Source of the DNA: Platanthera guangdongensis
Taxonomy: Eukaryota; Streptophyta; Magnoliopsida; Asparagales; Orchidaceae
Length of the DNA: 64,000 bases
Assembly: GCA_039583875.1 (NCBI GenBank)
Contig: CM077160.1
Location: forward strand, 115,463,314 to 115,527,313
Direction of reading: 5' to 3'
Shown: positions 21,922 to 33,171 of the stretch, one piece after another
How the letters are laid out: every line of letters begins with the position of its first letter
Position numbering within the stretch: position 1 is the first letter of the stretch
Notes under the pieces: model-generated
Told to the model about the DNA's origin: nothing
What the model saw: the letters and a program-made list of their open reading frames with translations, nothing else
Database searches by the model: none
Translations under genes and position numbers: made by a program

Positions 21922-21922
21922 C

Positions 21923-21935
21923 TGGGTATCAGAGG
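21923..21935 (+). other. Primer-binding site of the SIRE-like copia
   Basis: TGGGTATCAGAGG resembles TGGTATCAGAG with an extra G, right after the LTR. Confidence 0.75.
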
Positions 21936-21970
21936 GAGTTTACTCCAAAATGGTTTGACCACCGGGAGTA

Positions 21971-22328
21971 ATGGCGCACCATGATCATGCATTCTATGAG
22001 AGGCAAGGAATTAGCAGACCTCGCTTACTCATTGACACTAACTATAACTATTGGAAACTTGAATGTCGTGTTTTCTAATTGCGTTAAATAATTACGTTTG
22101 GGTCATGGCAGAACAATGTTATACGTCACCTACAATGATAGTTGGAGATGATACTATAGAAAAACCCAAAAACAAATGGGATGATTCAGACAAATTAAGG
22201 TGCAAAAATAACGTTAAACCTATAAATTCTTTATTTTGTGTGTTAGATGGAACTGAATTCAATCAAACTTACGCTTGCAAAACTGCTTATGATATTTGGA
22301 ATTTACTTGAAGTTACACATGAATGTAC
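21971..22328 (+). pseudogene. SIRE-like copia gag, first forward part
   Basis: It starts ATGGCGCACCATGATCATGC and reads GISRPRLLIDTNYNYWK, the copia Gag N-terminus. After a one-base frameshift near 22056 it continues MSCFLIALNNYVWVMAEQ, then WDDSDKLRCKNNVKPINSLF and FNQTYACKTAYDIWNLLEVT, the UBN2-type Gag core. The Athila element then interrupts it at 22329. The next codons are at 33094. Confidence 0.88.
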
Positions 22329-24149
22329 TGATAATGCGTAATTTAACTTAAATTATTAAATGAAAAAAATTATATTTTAATATAAATTATATATATATTT
22401 CTCTAAATAATAAATTATTTCGCTTGTTAATTATTTCTAATATAATTCAGTTCCATCTAACACACAAAATAAAGGCATCAACAAAAATGCAGGCCTGGGG
22501 GTGATTTTTGCATGTTTCGATGAAAAAGCCCGCTGCTATATTCGCGTCGCCGACATTTTTGTTGATGACTGCCACTATCATCTCGAGTCGCTTCCATGCA
22601 GTCCGACCACTTGAAATCCACGCATGTGCAGCCCGCTTTCACGCCAAAGTTTTGGACGACATGGAGTCGTAGTGCCGATATACATGATGTTGTCGCGCCG
22701 CCTTGGTTGTTGCCCAAATCCAAGTTGTTATTGACAGCTCACCTTAATCAAATCCAGCCACCAATCAATTCCCGCCACCTACAATTGTTGCCAGCTCATT
22801 CTCTCCTAATCCCGCCACTACTGCCAATATTTCATGCTAAATCCTGCCTCATCATTAATGGCTGAAATATTTAATCATAATTCAATGTAAGCTGCATATT
22901 CTCCAAGCAAACCTGCCATTAATCTCTCCCTTTATTAATAATGAAGCAATATTTAATCATTATGTTCATTTCCTAATCATGCTACCCAAACCCCCATGTT
23001 GCACAACACATTTCATTTCATTTCATCATGTTCATTCCCCCTACACTATGTCCACCTCCAATTCATGCACATACATTTTCCCATGCATGCATGCCACTTG
23101 AATTCTCATTTAAATATGGCTGCCATATATTCATCCCCTCTCTTTTCCCATGAGAAGTCACATTCCTCTCCCTTGGAGCCACCAATTTTCTCTCTCATCT
23201 AGATTCATCCCCTAACATTTATTCTCTTGGATGGTTCTATACTCTCTACTACATCTATAAAAGGCCAAGAATTCAAGAAGAAAGGACATGCTATTCTTGG
23301 AGAGAGATTTGGAAAGAGATTTTGAGAGAAGTATTTTAGAGAGTGTGGTCTTGTGTTTTGTTTCCAGCATTGTTTTTCTACTTCCATCTTGTAATTCTTT
23401 TTACGTATCGATTAATGAAAATGTTCTCTTCTTATTTTATTTTTGTTCTCTTTCTTGATATGCATAACTAATTCTCTACTTAGTGCTTGATTATGTAGTA
23501 TTGAGATGAAGATTAAAATATAATTCGTCGTCTCTAATTTTTAAAATTGCATTTCGGTTTATTTCCGATTAATATTTGACTGCGGGTTTATATTGCCGAT
23601 ATATAAATTTCGTCATCCGATTGATGTCCTAGTAGCCGAAAGGCTCGTGGATATCTTAGATCTCTCGGAAATAAAAAGCTTATTATATTTTCTTTGAGAA
23701 TTGAAAATATAAACTCTTTTGGAATTTTGGATTAATCTTTCATGCGATTTTAATTTATTTCATGTTTAAGAGATTTTATTTGAAGTGTTTTAAAATTAGG
23801 CGGTAGTCGTCTCTAGCGAGCAGCTATCATAATTTTTAATCCTCCAATAAAAATGAAATTTTAAAGGTTAGAACGCATCTTTTATAATCGAATTCCCAAG
23901 AACCCCTAATCAAGTGCTAAGATTTTTAAGCTTGAGTTTTCTTCCGAGTAATTTTCATTTGCGGACTTTTATTTTTTTTCTCTAAATCCAATCATTTTAA
24001 TCGATAAATTAATAGGAATTTGGGTGAGTACAATTACTCGACAGGCCCCGGGCATATACGACACTTTTCCTATACTATATTTCGATAGGTATACTTGCCT
24101 ACATCGACATTATAGCTTGGTTTATTTTTAAAACGAAAAATATCTATCA
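22329..24149 (+). repeat. 5' LTR of the Athila-like element
   Basis: TGATAATGCG...TATCTATCA. It matches 31284-33093 closely except for 22448-22488, where about 40 bp differ entirely. That patch is made of an inverted copy of copia gag and an inverted copy of the LTR itself (see findings). TATAAAAGG lies at 23256-23264. Confidence 0.93.
23256..23264 (+). promoter_or_regulatory. TATA box of the Athila-like LTR
   Basis: TATAAAAGG, also present in the 3' LTR near 32202. The transcript start is expected about 30 bp downstream. Confidence 0.6.
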
Positions 24150-24155
24150 AGTTTT

Positions 24156-24172
24156 TGGCGCGTTGCCGGGGA
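24156..24172 (+). other. Athila-type primer-binding site
   Basis: TGGCGCGTTGCCGGGGA lies seven bases after the LTR. It corresponds to the TGGCGCCGTTGCCGGGGA of Athila/Tat elements, usually assigned to tRNA-Asp, with one C missing. Confidence 0.85.
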
Positions 24173-24496
24173 GCTTTTTTTGTCGATATTTTGAAAACGC
24201 AAAACTATTATATTTATCATCTTTTAAAAAAAATCAAAAAAAAAAACTTATAAAAATATTTAAAAAGCTTTAATCACCAACATCATCTTTTTCTATCTTC
24301 ACCTAAAATTTCTCAGAAAGGGTGGTTTGAGCTTGAATTCCCAGCATACCACCTAGTACCTTGCGAACCCGTCACTGGGTAGCCCTTGGGAAGTCTGGGG
24401 GCCAATCCATCAAAAAAAGAAATATTTTCATTTAGTAATTTTATTTTTTTCTTTGTTTTTATTATTTGTTTTCTCCCTTTACCTTCCCTTTAGTGC

Positions 24497-25690
24497 ATGA
24501 CCCGTAGTAGCTCTTCGAGTAATCCTGATATTCATTTTGATCCAGAGATAGAGCGCACCATTCGACAGCGCATCCGAACTCGTGATCAGGATTTACATAT
24601 AGATCTCGAAGAGTCAATCAGAGACACTAACACAGAAAATATGGGTGATCCCAATCAAGAAGTGGTCCAGCAACGGACAATGTCCTATTATGCTCGGCCC
24701 AACTTGGAGGGTACAAAAACAAGTATTGTTCATCCTGCGATTGCGAACAACAACTTTGAACTAAAGCCTGCTATTATACAAATGGTGCAGCAGTACGTGC
24801 AGTTTGATGGCCTACAAGATGAGGATCCTAACCTTCATCTCTCTAATTTCATTGAAATTTGCGATACGTTTAAAATTAATGGCGTTAGTGATGATGCGAT
24901 TAGACTAAGGCTTTTTCCATTTTCTTTACGCACAAAGGCTAAGCAATGGCTAAATTCTCTCCCCAGAGGATCTATCCATACTTGGGCCGAGTTTTCTGAA
25001 AAGTTTTTGTCAAAATATTTTCCGCCTGCGAAAACTGCGAAGTTGCGAAATGATATCTCTTCTTTTGCGCAAATCGATTGTGAAATACTTTATGATACAT
25101 GAGAACGTTTTAAAAATCTTCTACATTGCTGCCCACACCACGCACTACCCGTTTGCCTTCAAGTTCAAACTTTTTATAATGGATTAAATGTAATTACTAA
25201 GCAAACGATCGATGCAGCTTCCGGTGGTACTCTAAACCACAAAACACCAGAAGCCGCAATCGAACTTTTTGAAGATATGGCTATGAACTCTTATCAATGG
25301 AGTATACCCCGGGCACTTCCAAATAAGCCGACAGGGCTGTACGAAATCGATAAGATAGTCCAGCTCACGTATCAAATAGATCTTTTAAATAAAAAGTTCT
25401 CTACTATGTCTTCTTCCTCCTCTACAAATGCTATTTTGGAAAATAATTATAATAATAATCTTTTCATAGAAGAGCAAGTGGATTTTGTTTCAAACCCGTC
25501 TCGGCCTTTCGCAAATTTGGACACAGCTACTTTTGGAAACACTTATAACCCAAATTTGTGGAATCACCCGAACTTCTCATGGAGTAATCCGGGGAATGCG
25601 GTCCGCCCTCCTAATGTTTTTCCACCTGGTTTTCCACCTCCTGCGCCTCGTGCACCCTCTTTCGAGGAAAATTTTCAAAATATGTTGCTA
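24497..25690 (+). pseudogene. Athila-like gag
   Basis: The ATG at 24497 (MTRSSSSSNPDIHFDPE) opens a frame with the Athila Gag core: FELKPAIIQMVQQYVQFDGL, DPNLHLSNFIEICDTFKING, DDAIRLRLFPFSLRTKAKQW, then FLSKYFPPAKTAKLRND. A TGA at 25100-25102 replaces the Trp of ...YDTWERFK. The frame resumes to about 25690, where a one-base loss in an A run (25675-25680) shifts it into the pol frame (ANTDATMRNLTGSIKNLENQ). A Gly/Pro/Asn-rich stretch precedes this. Gag forms the particle shell. Confidence 0.88.
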
Positions 25691-28600
25691 ATACTGATGC
25701 TACTATGCGTAATCTAACCGGTTCTATTAAAAATCTCGAAAATCAAGTTGGGCAGCTCCCCAAATTTTTAAATGAACGCCAACCTGGTACTTTGCCCGGG
25801 AACACAGAGGTGAACCCACGGGACTCGGTTAATGCTATCACGCTTAGGAGTGGCAAGGAAGTAAGTGCACTGACCCCTGTTGAAAAAATTTCTTCTTCTA
25901 TTGAACATTATGAAAATGTTTCTTCTACTCCACCTTCTTATTTAAATATTTCCAAAACATCTCTTCCGTATCCCTCGGTTTTGAAAAATCAAAATGATGA
26001 AAATTATCACAAATTTTTGGAAGTTTTTAAGTAAATCCAAATTAATTTGTCATTTTGTGAGGTCATCTCACAAATGCCAAAATATGCTAAATACTTAAAA
26101 GATTTGCTAGCTAACAAGAAGAAACTAGAAGAATTTTCTCGCGTAACTCTTAATGCCGAGTGCTCGGCAATTTTGCTTAACAAATTACCGAAAAAACTAA
26201 ATGATCTGGGAAGTTTCTCTATCCCGTGCCTCTTCGGTGATTTGCTAGTCAAACATGCCTTAGCAGACTTAGGAGCGAGCATCAACCTCATGCCCTACTC
26301 ATTGTTTAAAAAGCTAGGATTGGGTACGCCAAGTCCAACTAGGATGAGTATTCAGCTCGCTGATCGTTCAATCAAATATCTAGTGGGCGTTATCGAGGAC
26401 GTTTTAGTGAAGGTCGATAAGTTTATTTTTCTTGTTGACTTCGTCATATTAGATATCGAGGAAGACGCCGAGGTACCCCTTATCCTCGGTCGTCCTTTTC
26501 TAGCCACTTCTAAGGCTATTATCGACGTAAGCAATGGAAAGCATGTACTTAGAGTCGATGATGAGGAGGTCATTATTTCAACAAATTCTTCTTTAAAAAA
26601 CTCTCTTTCAAATGACGATGCGACTTATTTTTTAGAAACTTTTTCTGAAGAACAATCAAGTATGGATTTTCTAACCCCTTCTGACGATTCACTAGAGATA
26701 TTAAATACTTTATCAAATGAAGCACCTACTTTAAATGCTCAACATTTTGAAAATATTGAAAATAAGGAAAATATTTTATCTACTTCTTATGAACTTCCTC
26801 CCAAACTTGAATTAAAACAATTGCCCGAACAATTAAAATATGTTTTCTTGGAACCCGATTCTCAACTTCCAGTTATTATTTCTTCTTCTCTTTCGGATTT
26901 CCAAAGCGAACAATTAATTACAGTTTTAAAAGAGCACCGTCACGCCATTGCTTGGCAAATTTCGGATATCCGCGGTATTAGCCCACATTTTTGTACGCAT
27001 AAAATATTTTTGGAAGAAAATTCACGTCGTTCCATTCAACCCCAACGCCGGCTTAATCCAAACATGAAAGAAGTAGTTAAGACGGAGGTTATTAAATTAC
27101 TCGACGCAGGAATTATCTATCCAATTTCTGATAGCTCGTGGGTTAGTCCAGTTCAGGTCGTGCCAAAAAAGGGCGGAGTGACGGTAGTTTTTAATGATAA
27201 TAATGACCTAATTGCTACACGAACCGTAACAGGTTGGCGTATGTGTATAGACTATAGAAAACTAAACGACGCCACTAGGAAGGATCACTTTCCTCTCCCG
27301 TTTATGGACTAAATTTTAGAACGACTTTCTGGACACGATTTTTGCTGCTTTCTCGACGGTCTATCGGGTTATTTTCAGATACCCATCGCTCCCGAAGACC
27401 AAGAGAAAACCACTTTCACATGTCCGTTTGGCACGTTTGCTTATCGTCGAATGCCTTTCGGTTTATGTAACGCGCCGGCTACATTCCAAAGATGTATGCT
27501 AGCTATTTTTGATGAACTTGTAGGTAATATTATGGAAGTTTTTATGGACGACTTTTTGGTTTTTGGAGATAATTTCGATTTTTGTTTAAATAATTTAAAA
27601 AAAGTTTTAAAAAGGTGTGAAGAGACTAACCTTATCCTAAACTGGGAAAAATATCATTTTATGGTCAAGGAAGGGCTAGTTCTCGGTCACAAAATTTCTA
27701 ATAAAGGAATCGAAGTAGATCGCGCAAAAATCGAAATAATCGAAAAACTGCCCCCTCCAACTACGACTAAAGCGATTAGAAGTTTTCTCGGTCATGCTGG
27801 TTTTTATCGCCATTTTATTAAAGACTTTTCTAAAATCACTAAGTCGCTGACTCATTTGCTTGAAACAGATGTTCCTTTTATTTTTGATTCTGATTGTCTT
27901 TCTGCTTTTTCTACTATTAAAGATAGACTTATTAATTCGCCTATTTTAGTTGCTCCTAATTGGAGTTTGCCCTTTGAACTTATGTGTGATGCTAGCAACT
28001 ATGCTGTTGGTGCTGTATTAGGACAACGTATTAACAAACATTTTCATCTTATTTATTACGACAGTAAAACTTTGAACTCTGCTCAAGCGAATTACTCCAC
28101 TACGGAGAAAGAACTATTAGCCGTGATCTTTGCTTTTGATAAATTTCGATCATATTTAAATTTATCAAAAGTAGTAGTTTTTACGGATCACTCCGCACTT
28201 CGTTATTTGCTTGCCAAGTCCGACGCAAAGCCACGGTTAATCAAGTGGATTCTGCTCCTCCAAGAGTTCGATGTGGAGATCAAAGATAAAAAGGGCGTAG
28301 AGAACCTAGCTGCTGATCACTTATCCCGTCTGGAGAACCTGAATGATAAAGCTGTTGATGGTGAAATTGATGATGCATTTCCTGAAGAGCATCTTCTTTC
28401 TTTGGCTAAAGTAAATTCTCTCCCTACCCCTTGGTTTGCAAATTTTGCTAATTATCTTGTAGGAAAGGTAATCCCGAAGACTTTTTCAACTCAACAGAAG
28501 AAGAAATTCTTCTCTGATTTGAAATTTTACTTTTGGGAGGATCCCTTCCTCTTCCGGATTTGTGCGGACCAAGTGGTAAGGAGGTGCGTCTACTAAGAAG

Positions 28601-29715
28601 AAGGACTGCAAATCCTGAAGCACTGTCATGAAGGACGAACTGGAGGCCACTACCAAGCAAGCCACACTGCAAGGAAGGCTCTGGAGGCAAGCTTTTATTG
28701 GCCAACAATTTTCAAGGATGCGCACCAATTTGTAAGTTCTTGCGATGCTTGCCAACGAACAGGTAATATCACTGCCACCTCTGAAATGTCTCAAACTTAT
28801 TTCTTAGAATGTGAATTGTTTGATCTTTGGGGCATCGATTTTATAGGACCTTTCCCCTCTTCGCTAGGTAATCGTTATATTCTAGTTGCAGTAGACTATG
28901 TCTCAAGGTGGGCAGAAGCCCAAGCTTTTCCTAAAAATGATGCTAGAGTTGTCTTAGGATTTTTTAAAAAGTTATTTTCTAGATTTGGCACGCCACGAGC
29001 CTTGATTAGCGATAGGGGGTCGCACTTTTGTAACGCCCAACTTAACAAATTACTCACACGTTGTGGTGTTACACACAAACTATCCACTGCTTATCACCCC
29101 CAAGCTAATGGTCAAGTGGAAGTCCTTAATAGGGAATTAAAAAGAATTTTGGAAAAGACTGTTTCTACAAATAGAAAAGATTGGTCAGTCAAGTTAGATG
29201 ACGCGCTTTGGGCATATCGTACAACGTACAAAACCGCCATTGGTTGTACGCCATATTGCCTAGTTTATGGCAAGCCGTGTCATCTACCCGTTGAGTTAGA
29301 GCATCGTGCCTATTGTGAACTAAAATTTTTAAACCTTGATCCGATTTTATCCGCAGAATTAAGAAAATTTCAACTAAATGAGTTAGATGAGTAGAGAGCG
29401 ACTGCTTATGAAAGTAATTTTCTATATAAAGAAAAAGTAAAATAATATCACGATCAACGACTTAAACACCATAAAAATTTCAAGCCGGGTGATCTAGTTC
29501 TTCTATATAATTCACGATTGTGTCTTTTTCCGGGAAAACTAAAGTCTCGGTGGTTTGGTCCCTTCGTTGTTAAGGAGGTTTGGTCATACGGGACAGTGCT
29601 TTTATCATACCCGGAAAAAGGCGAGTTTAAGGTTAATGGCCACCGTTTAAAGATGTACTTTCCCGGTGAGAAGTTGGAGCGTGACAATATTTCTTTTCAT
29701 CTTCCCAATGTTTAA
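25691..29715 (+). pseudogene. Athila-like pol: protease, RT, RNase H, integrase
   Basis: A single frame runs for 4 kb with stops only at 26032, 27310, 28594, 29392 and 29443. Protease has DLGASINLMPYSLFKKLGLG (D at 26265) and ends LILGRPFLATS. RT starts near 26930 (AWQISDIRGISPHFCTHKI), has [15 protein letters not shown] near 27454 and the catalytic FMDDF at 27541-27555. RNase H has [15 protein letters not shown] near 27983 and [14 protein letters not shown] near 28180. Integrase has the zinc-binding [11 protein letters not shown] ... CDACQRTG (28621-28765) and the core (GIDFIGPF near 28832, ISDRGSHF near 29007, [17 protein letters not shown] near 29095). The C-terminal [13 protein letters not shown] block follows the last two stops. 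Four stops sit where CAA, CAG or similar codons are expected. Confidence 0.92.
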
Positions 29716-31283
29716 TTTGTTTTTCTATTTTATCTCATATATATAGTCATTTAGTTGCTTCTTCTTTTTCTTTTTAAACATCGAGGACAATGTTTCCGTC
29801 AAGTCTGGGGGACATGTTGGTCTCTTTGCTTTCATAAAATTTTTGGAAAAAAAATGAATATTCAAAAAAAAATTTTAGAAAACTTTTTATAACTTTTCCC
29901 TTTCTTTTATTATCAAAATAAAATGAAAAGACAAAAAAAAACAAAAAAAAAGATAATATCAAAAAAAAAAATCTTTAGTAATTTGAGTTATATTTTGCCT
30001 AGTCTTTAGCACCCCACGACTTAGTGTTTTCTTATTTTTAATCATTTGTGCACATGTTTAGCTTGATACATTTTTCTAATTTTCATTTTGGCTATGTTTC
30101 ACGAGTAATATGTTGACTCGTGTAGTGTTCCTAATTCGATGTAGTATGTTATGTTGAAAAATCTATTAAATTTTTGCACTTTCTCATGATTTTCTTTTTA
30201 TGTTTTTCACCTATATAAAATCTATCATCCCTCGTTTTCTCTTTTAAAAATCTTTGTAATGTTGACTTTTGATTAGTGCAGTAGATGCGAATAATCTAGA
30301 CGCTTATTATATTCGCTTTCTTGAAGAGTCAAGTTTCTTTATTTTCTACCTAGTCTTGCACCTCTTGAATTTTTCAAAGTTTTGCTAAAAAAAGACTCAG
30401 GAGCATGAAAATGATTTAGGCCACCTCTTGATTCGTTTGAGCTTTTGCATTCCAAGCCATAAAATATTAACTATTGCTAGCCATTTTGTGCTTTTTCCCA
30501 TTTCTTTTGTAGCCCCACTTCTTTTCACCAAAGCCAAATAGCCTACCTATGCTGCACACTTAAAGTTTAGAGCTTAATTTATATCTTGCTAGTGCTTCTT
30601 ATTTGTGAAAATGGTGGAATTCTTATGTGATTATCTTTTTGCTACAAAAGAAGTGAAAAAAAGTGATGAAATGAATATGAAAACAAATGAAAAAATATTG
30701 AGAAAAAACGGAAGAATGCATTCTTGACCCCTAACTTTATATTTCAAAATTATTTGGGGTGTATTTTTGCTAGCGTACATTTTTTGCAAAGTTCTTCCTT
30801 TTGTTTTAAGTGTGCTTCAATCCTTCACGTTTATCTTTTGATTTCCGCACCTTAAACCCAAGCCTAAAGTTACACCTAATGAAGTCCTATCGATTCATGC
30901 TCCTAGGTTTGTTTTTAGTAAGTAGCGAAAAAGTAAATTGGGTAAGCATTTAGGTAGGAGTTTGGACTCATGATTTAGATTGGGGTGGGTATAAAATGTC
31001 TCTTAGATTTTAGTAGCAACTCAATGCCTTTTTCATTCGTCTCATTATTTGGTTTTTATTTTTGCTAAAACTTGGGATGATTTATTTTTATGTTAGTGAA
31101 ATCTATAAAATTTTATGTCATGGTTAAGTAAAAAATTTCGGTTCATTTTTCATATTTTTCCTAGTTCTAATTTTGCATCGTACTCGTGCTTGGCATAGCC
31201 AAATTGATTGATTAGTCTTTTTTATTTTGCTAGCTTGTATGTATTTGCTTGGGGACAAGCAAAACACTTAGTCTGAGGGAATT
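29716..31283 (+). other. Noncoding stretch where Athila elements may carry env-like ORF
   Basis: About 1.57 kb, strongly A+T-rich, with no ORF above noise on either strand. It contains the Athila-style block CATCGAGGACAATGTTTCCG followed by AAGTCTGGGGG near 29779-29812. At the end is GGGGACAAGCAAAACACTTA with GTCTGAGGGAATT (31251-31283), which precedes the LTR and likely includes the plus-strand primer. If an env-like gene once stood here it is gone. Confidence 0.75.
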
Positions 31284-33093
31284 TGATAATGCGTAATTTA
31301 ACTTAAATTATTAAATGAAAAAAAATATATTTTAATATAAATTATATATATTTTTCTCTAAATAATAAATTATTTCGCTTGTTAATTATTTCTAATATAA
31401 TTCTCAGTAATATTATTTTTATTGTTATTTTGCAGGCCTGGGGGTGATTTTTGCATGTTTCGATGAAAAAGCCCGCTGCTATGTTCGCGTCGCCGACATT
31501 TTTGTTGATGACTGCCACTATCATCTCGAGTCGCTTCCATGCAGTCCGACCACTTGAAATCCACGCATGTGAAGCCCGCTTTCACGCCAAAGTTTTGGAC
31601 GACATGGAGTCGTAGTGCCGATATACATGATGTTGTCGCGCCGCCTTGGTTGTTGCCCAAATCCAAGTTGTTACTGACAGCTCACCTTAATCAAATCCAA
31701 CCACCAATCAATTCCCGCCACCTACAATTGTTTCCAGCTCATTCTCTCTTAATCCCGCCACTACTGCCAATATTTCATGCTAAATCCCGCCTCATCATTA
31801 ATGGCCGAAATATTTAATCATAATTCAATGTAAGCTGCATATTCTCCAAGCAAACCTGCCACTAATCTCTCCCTTTATTAATAATGAAGCAATATTTAAT
31901 CATTATGGTCATTTCCTAATCATGCTACCCAAACCCCCATGTTGCACAACACATTTCATTTCATTTCATCATGTTCATTCCCCCTACACTATGGCCACCT
32001 CCAATTCATGCACATACATTTTCCCATGCATGCATGCCACTTGAATTCTCATTTAAATATGGCTGCCATATATTCATCTCCTTTCTTTTCCCATGAGAAG
32101 TCACATTCCTCTCCCTTGGAGCCACCAAATTTCTCTCTCATCTAGATTCATCCCCTAACATTTATTCTCTTGGATGGTTCTAGACTCTCTACTACATCTA
32201 TAAAAGGCCAAGAATTCAAGAAGAAAGGACATGCTATTCTTGGAGAGAGATTTGAAAAGAGATTTTGAGAGAAGTATTTTAGAGAGTGTGGTCTTGTGTT
32301 TTGTTTTCAGCATTGTTTTTCTACTTCCATCTTGTACTTCTTTTTACGTATTGATTAATGAAAATGTTCTCTTCTTATTTTATTTTTGTTCTCTTTCTTG
32401 CTATGCATAACTAATTCTCTACTTAGTGTTTGATTAGGTAGTATTGGGATGAAGATTAAAATATAATTCGTCGTCTCTAATTTTTAAAATTGCATTTCGA
32501 TTTATTTCTGATTAATATTTGACTGCGGGTTTATATTGCTGGTATATAAATTTCGTGATCTGATTGACGTCCTAGTAGCCGAAAGGCTCGTGGATATCTT
32601 AGATCTCTCGGAAATAAAAAGCTTATTATATTTTCTTTGAGAATTGAAAATATAAACTCTTTTGGAATTTTGGATTAATCTTTCATGCGATTTTAATTTA
32701 TTTCAAGTTTAAGAGATTTTATTTGAAGTGTTTTAAAATTAGGCGGTAGTCATCTCTAGCGAGCAGCTATCATAATTTTTAATCCTCCAATCAAAATGAA
32801 ATTTTAAAGGTTAGAACGCATCTTTTATAATCGGATTCCCAAGAACCCCTAATCAAGTGCTAAGATTTTTAAGCTTGAGTTTTCTTCCGAGTAATTTTCA
32901 TTTGCGGACTTTTATTTTTTTTCTCTAAATCCAATCATTTTAATCGATAAATTAATAGGAATTTTGCGTGAGTACAATTACTCGACAAGCCTCGGGCATA
33001 TACGACACTTTTCCTATACTATATTTCGATATGTATACTTGCCTACATCGGGATTATAGCTTGGATTATTTTTAAAATGAAAAATCTCTATCA
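31284..33093 (+). repeat. 3' LTR of the Athila-like element
   Basis: TGATAATGCG...TCTCTATCA, 1810 bp. At 31402-31432 it carries the version of sequence that was replaced in the 5' LTR (CTCAGTAATATTATTTTTAT...). Confidence 0.93.
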
Positions 33094-33171
33094 TGTATCT
33101 CGCGGGTGAAGGATTCAAAGCTATTTTATTTCACAAATGATAACATAAATGAAGATCTTCCTGACCAAATC
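33094..33171. other. Rearrangement junction in copia gag
   Basis: 33094-33127 continues forward gag after the Athila element (CTCGCGGGTGAAGGATTCAA). 33124-33157 is a perfect 34-bp inverted copy of 21721-21754 from the copia LTR. 33155-33171 is inverted gag (ATCTTCCTGACCAAATC), the reverse complement of sequence near 42802-42818. The pieces overlap by 3-4 bp of shared sequence. The inverted gag then continues beyond the Tekay-type element at 42031. Confidence 0.85.

Larger units (their letters stand above)
22329..33093 (+). mobile_element. Athila-like Ty3/gypsy element
   Basis: 10.8 kb with LTRs of 1821 and 1810 bp, an Athila-type primer site, gag, pol, a long noncoding stretch and the 3' LTR. 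The target duplication is TGTAC at 22324-22328 and TGTAT at 33094-33098, one base different. It sits in copia gag: joining the flanks restores the LEVTHE...SRVKDSKA reading seen in the copy at 42640. The pol frame is complete in order but broken by five stops, so the element is dead. No env-like ORF is seen between pol and the 3' LTR. Confidence 0.93.
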
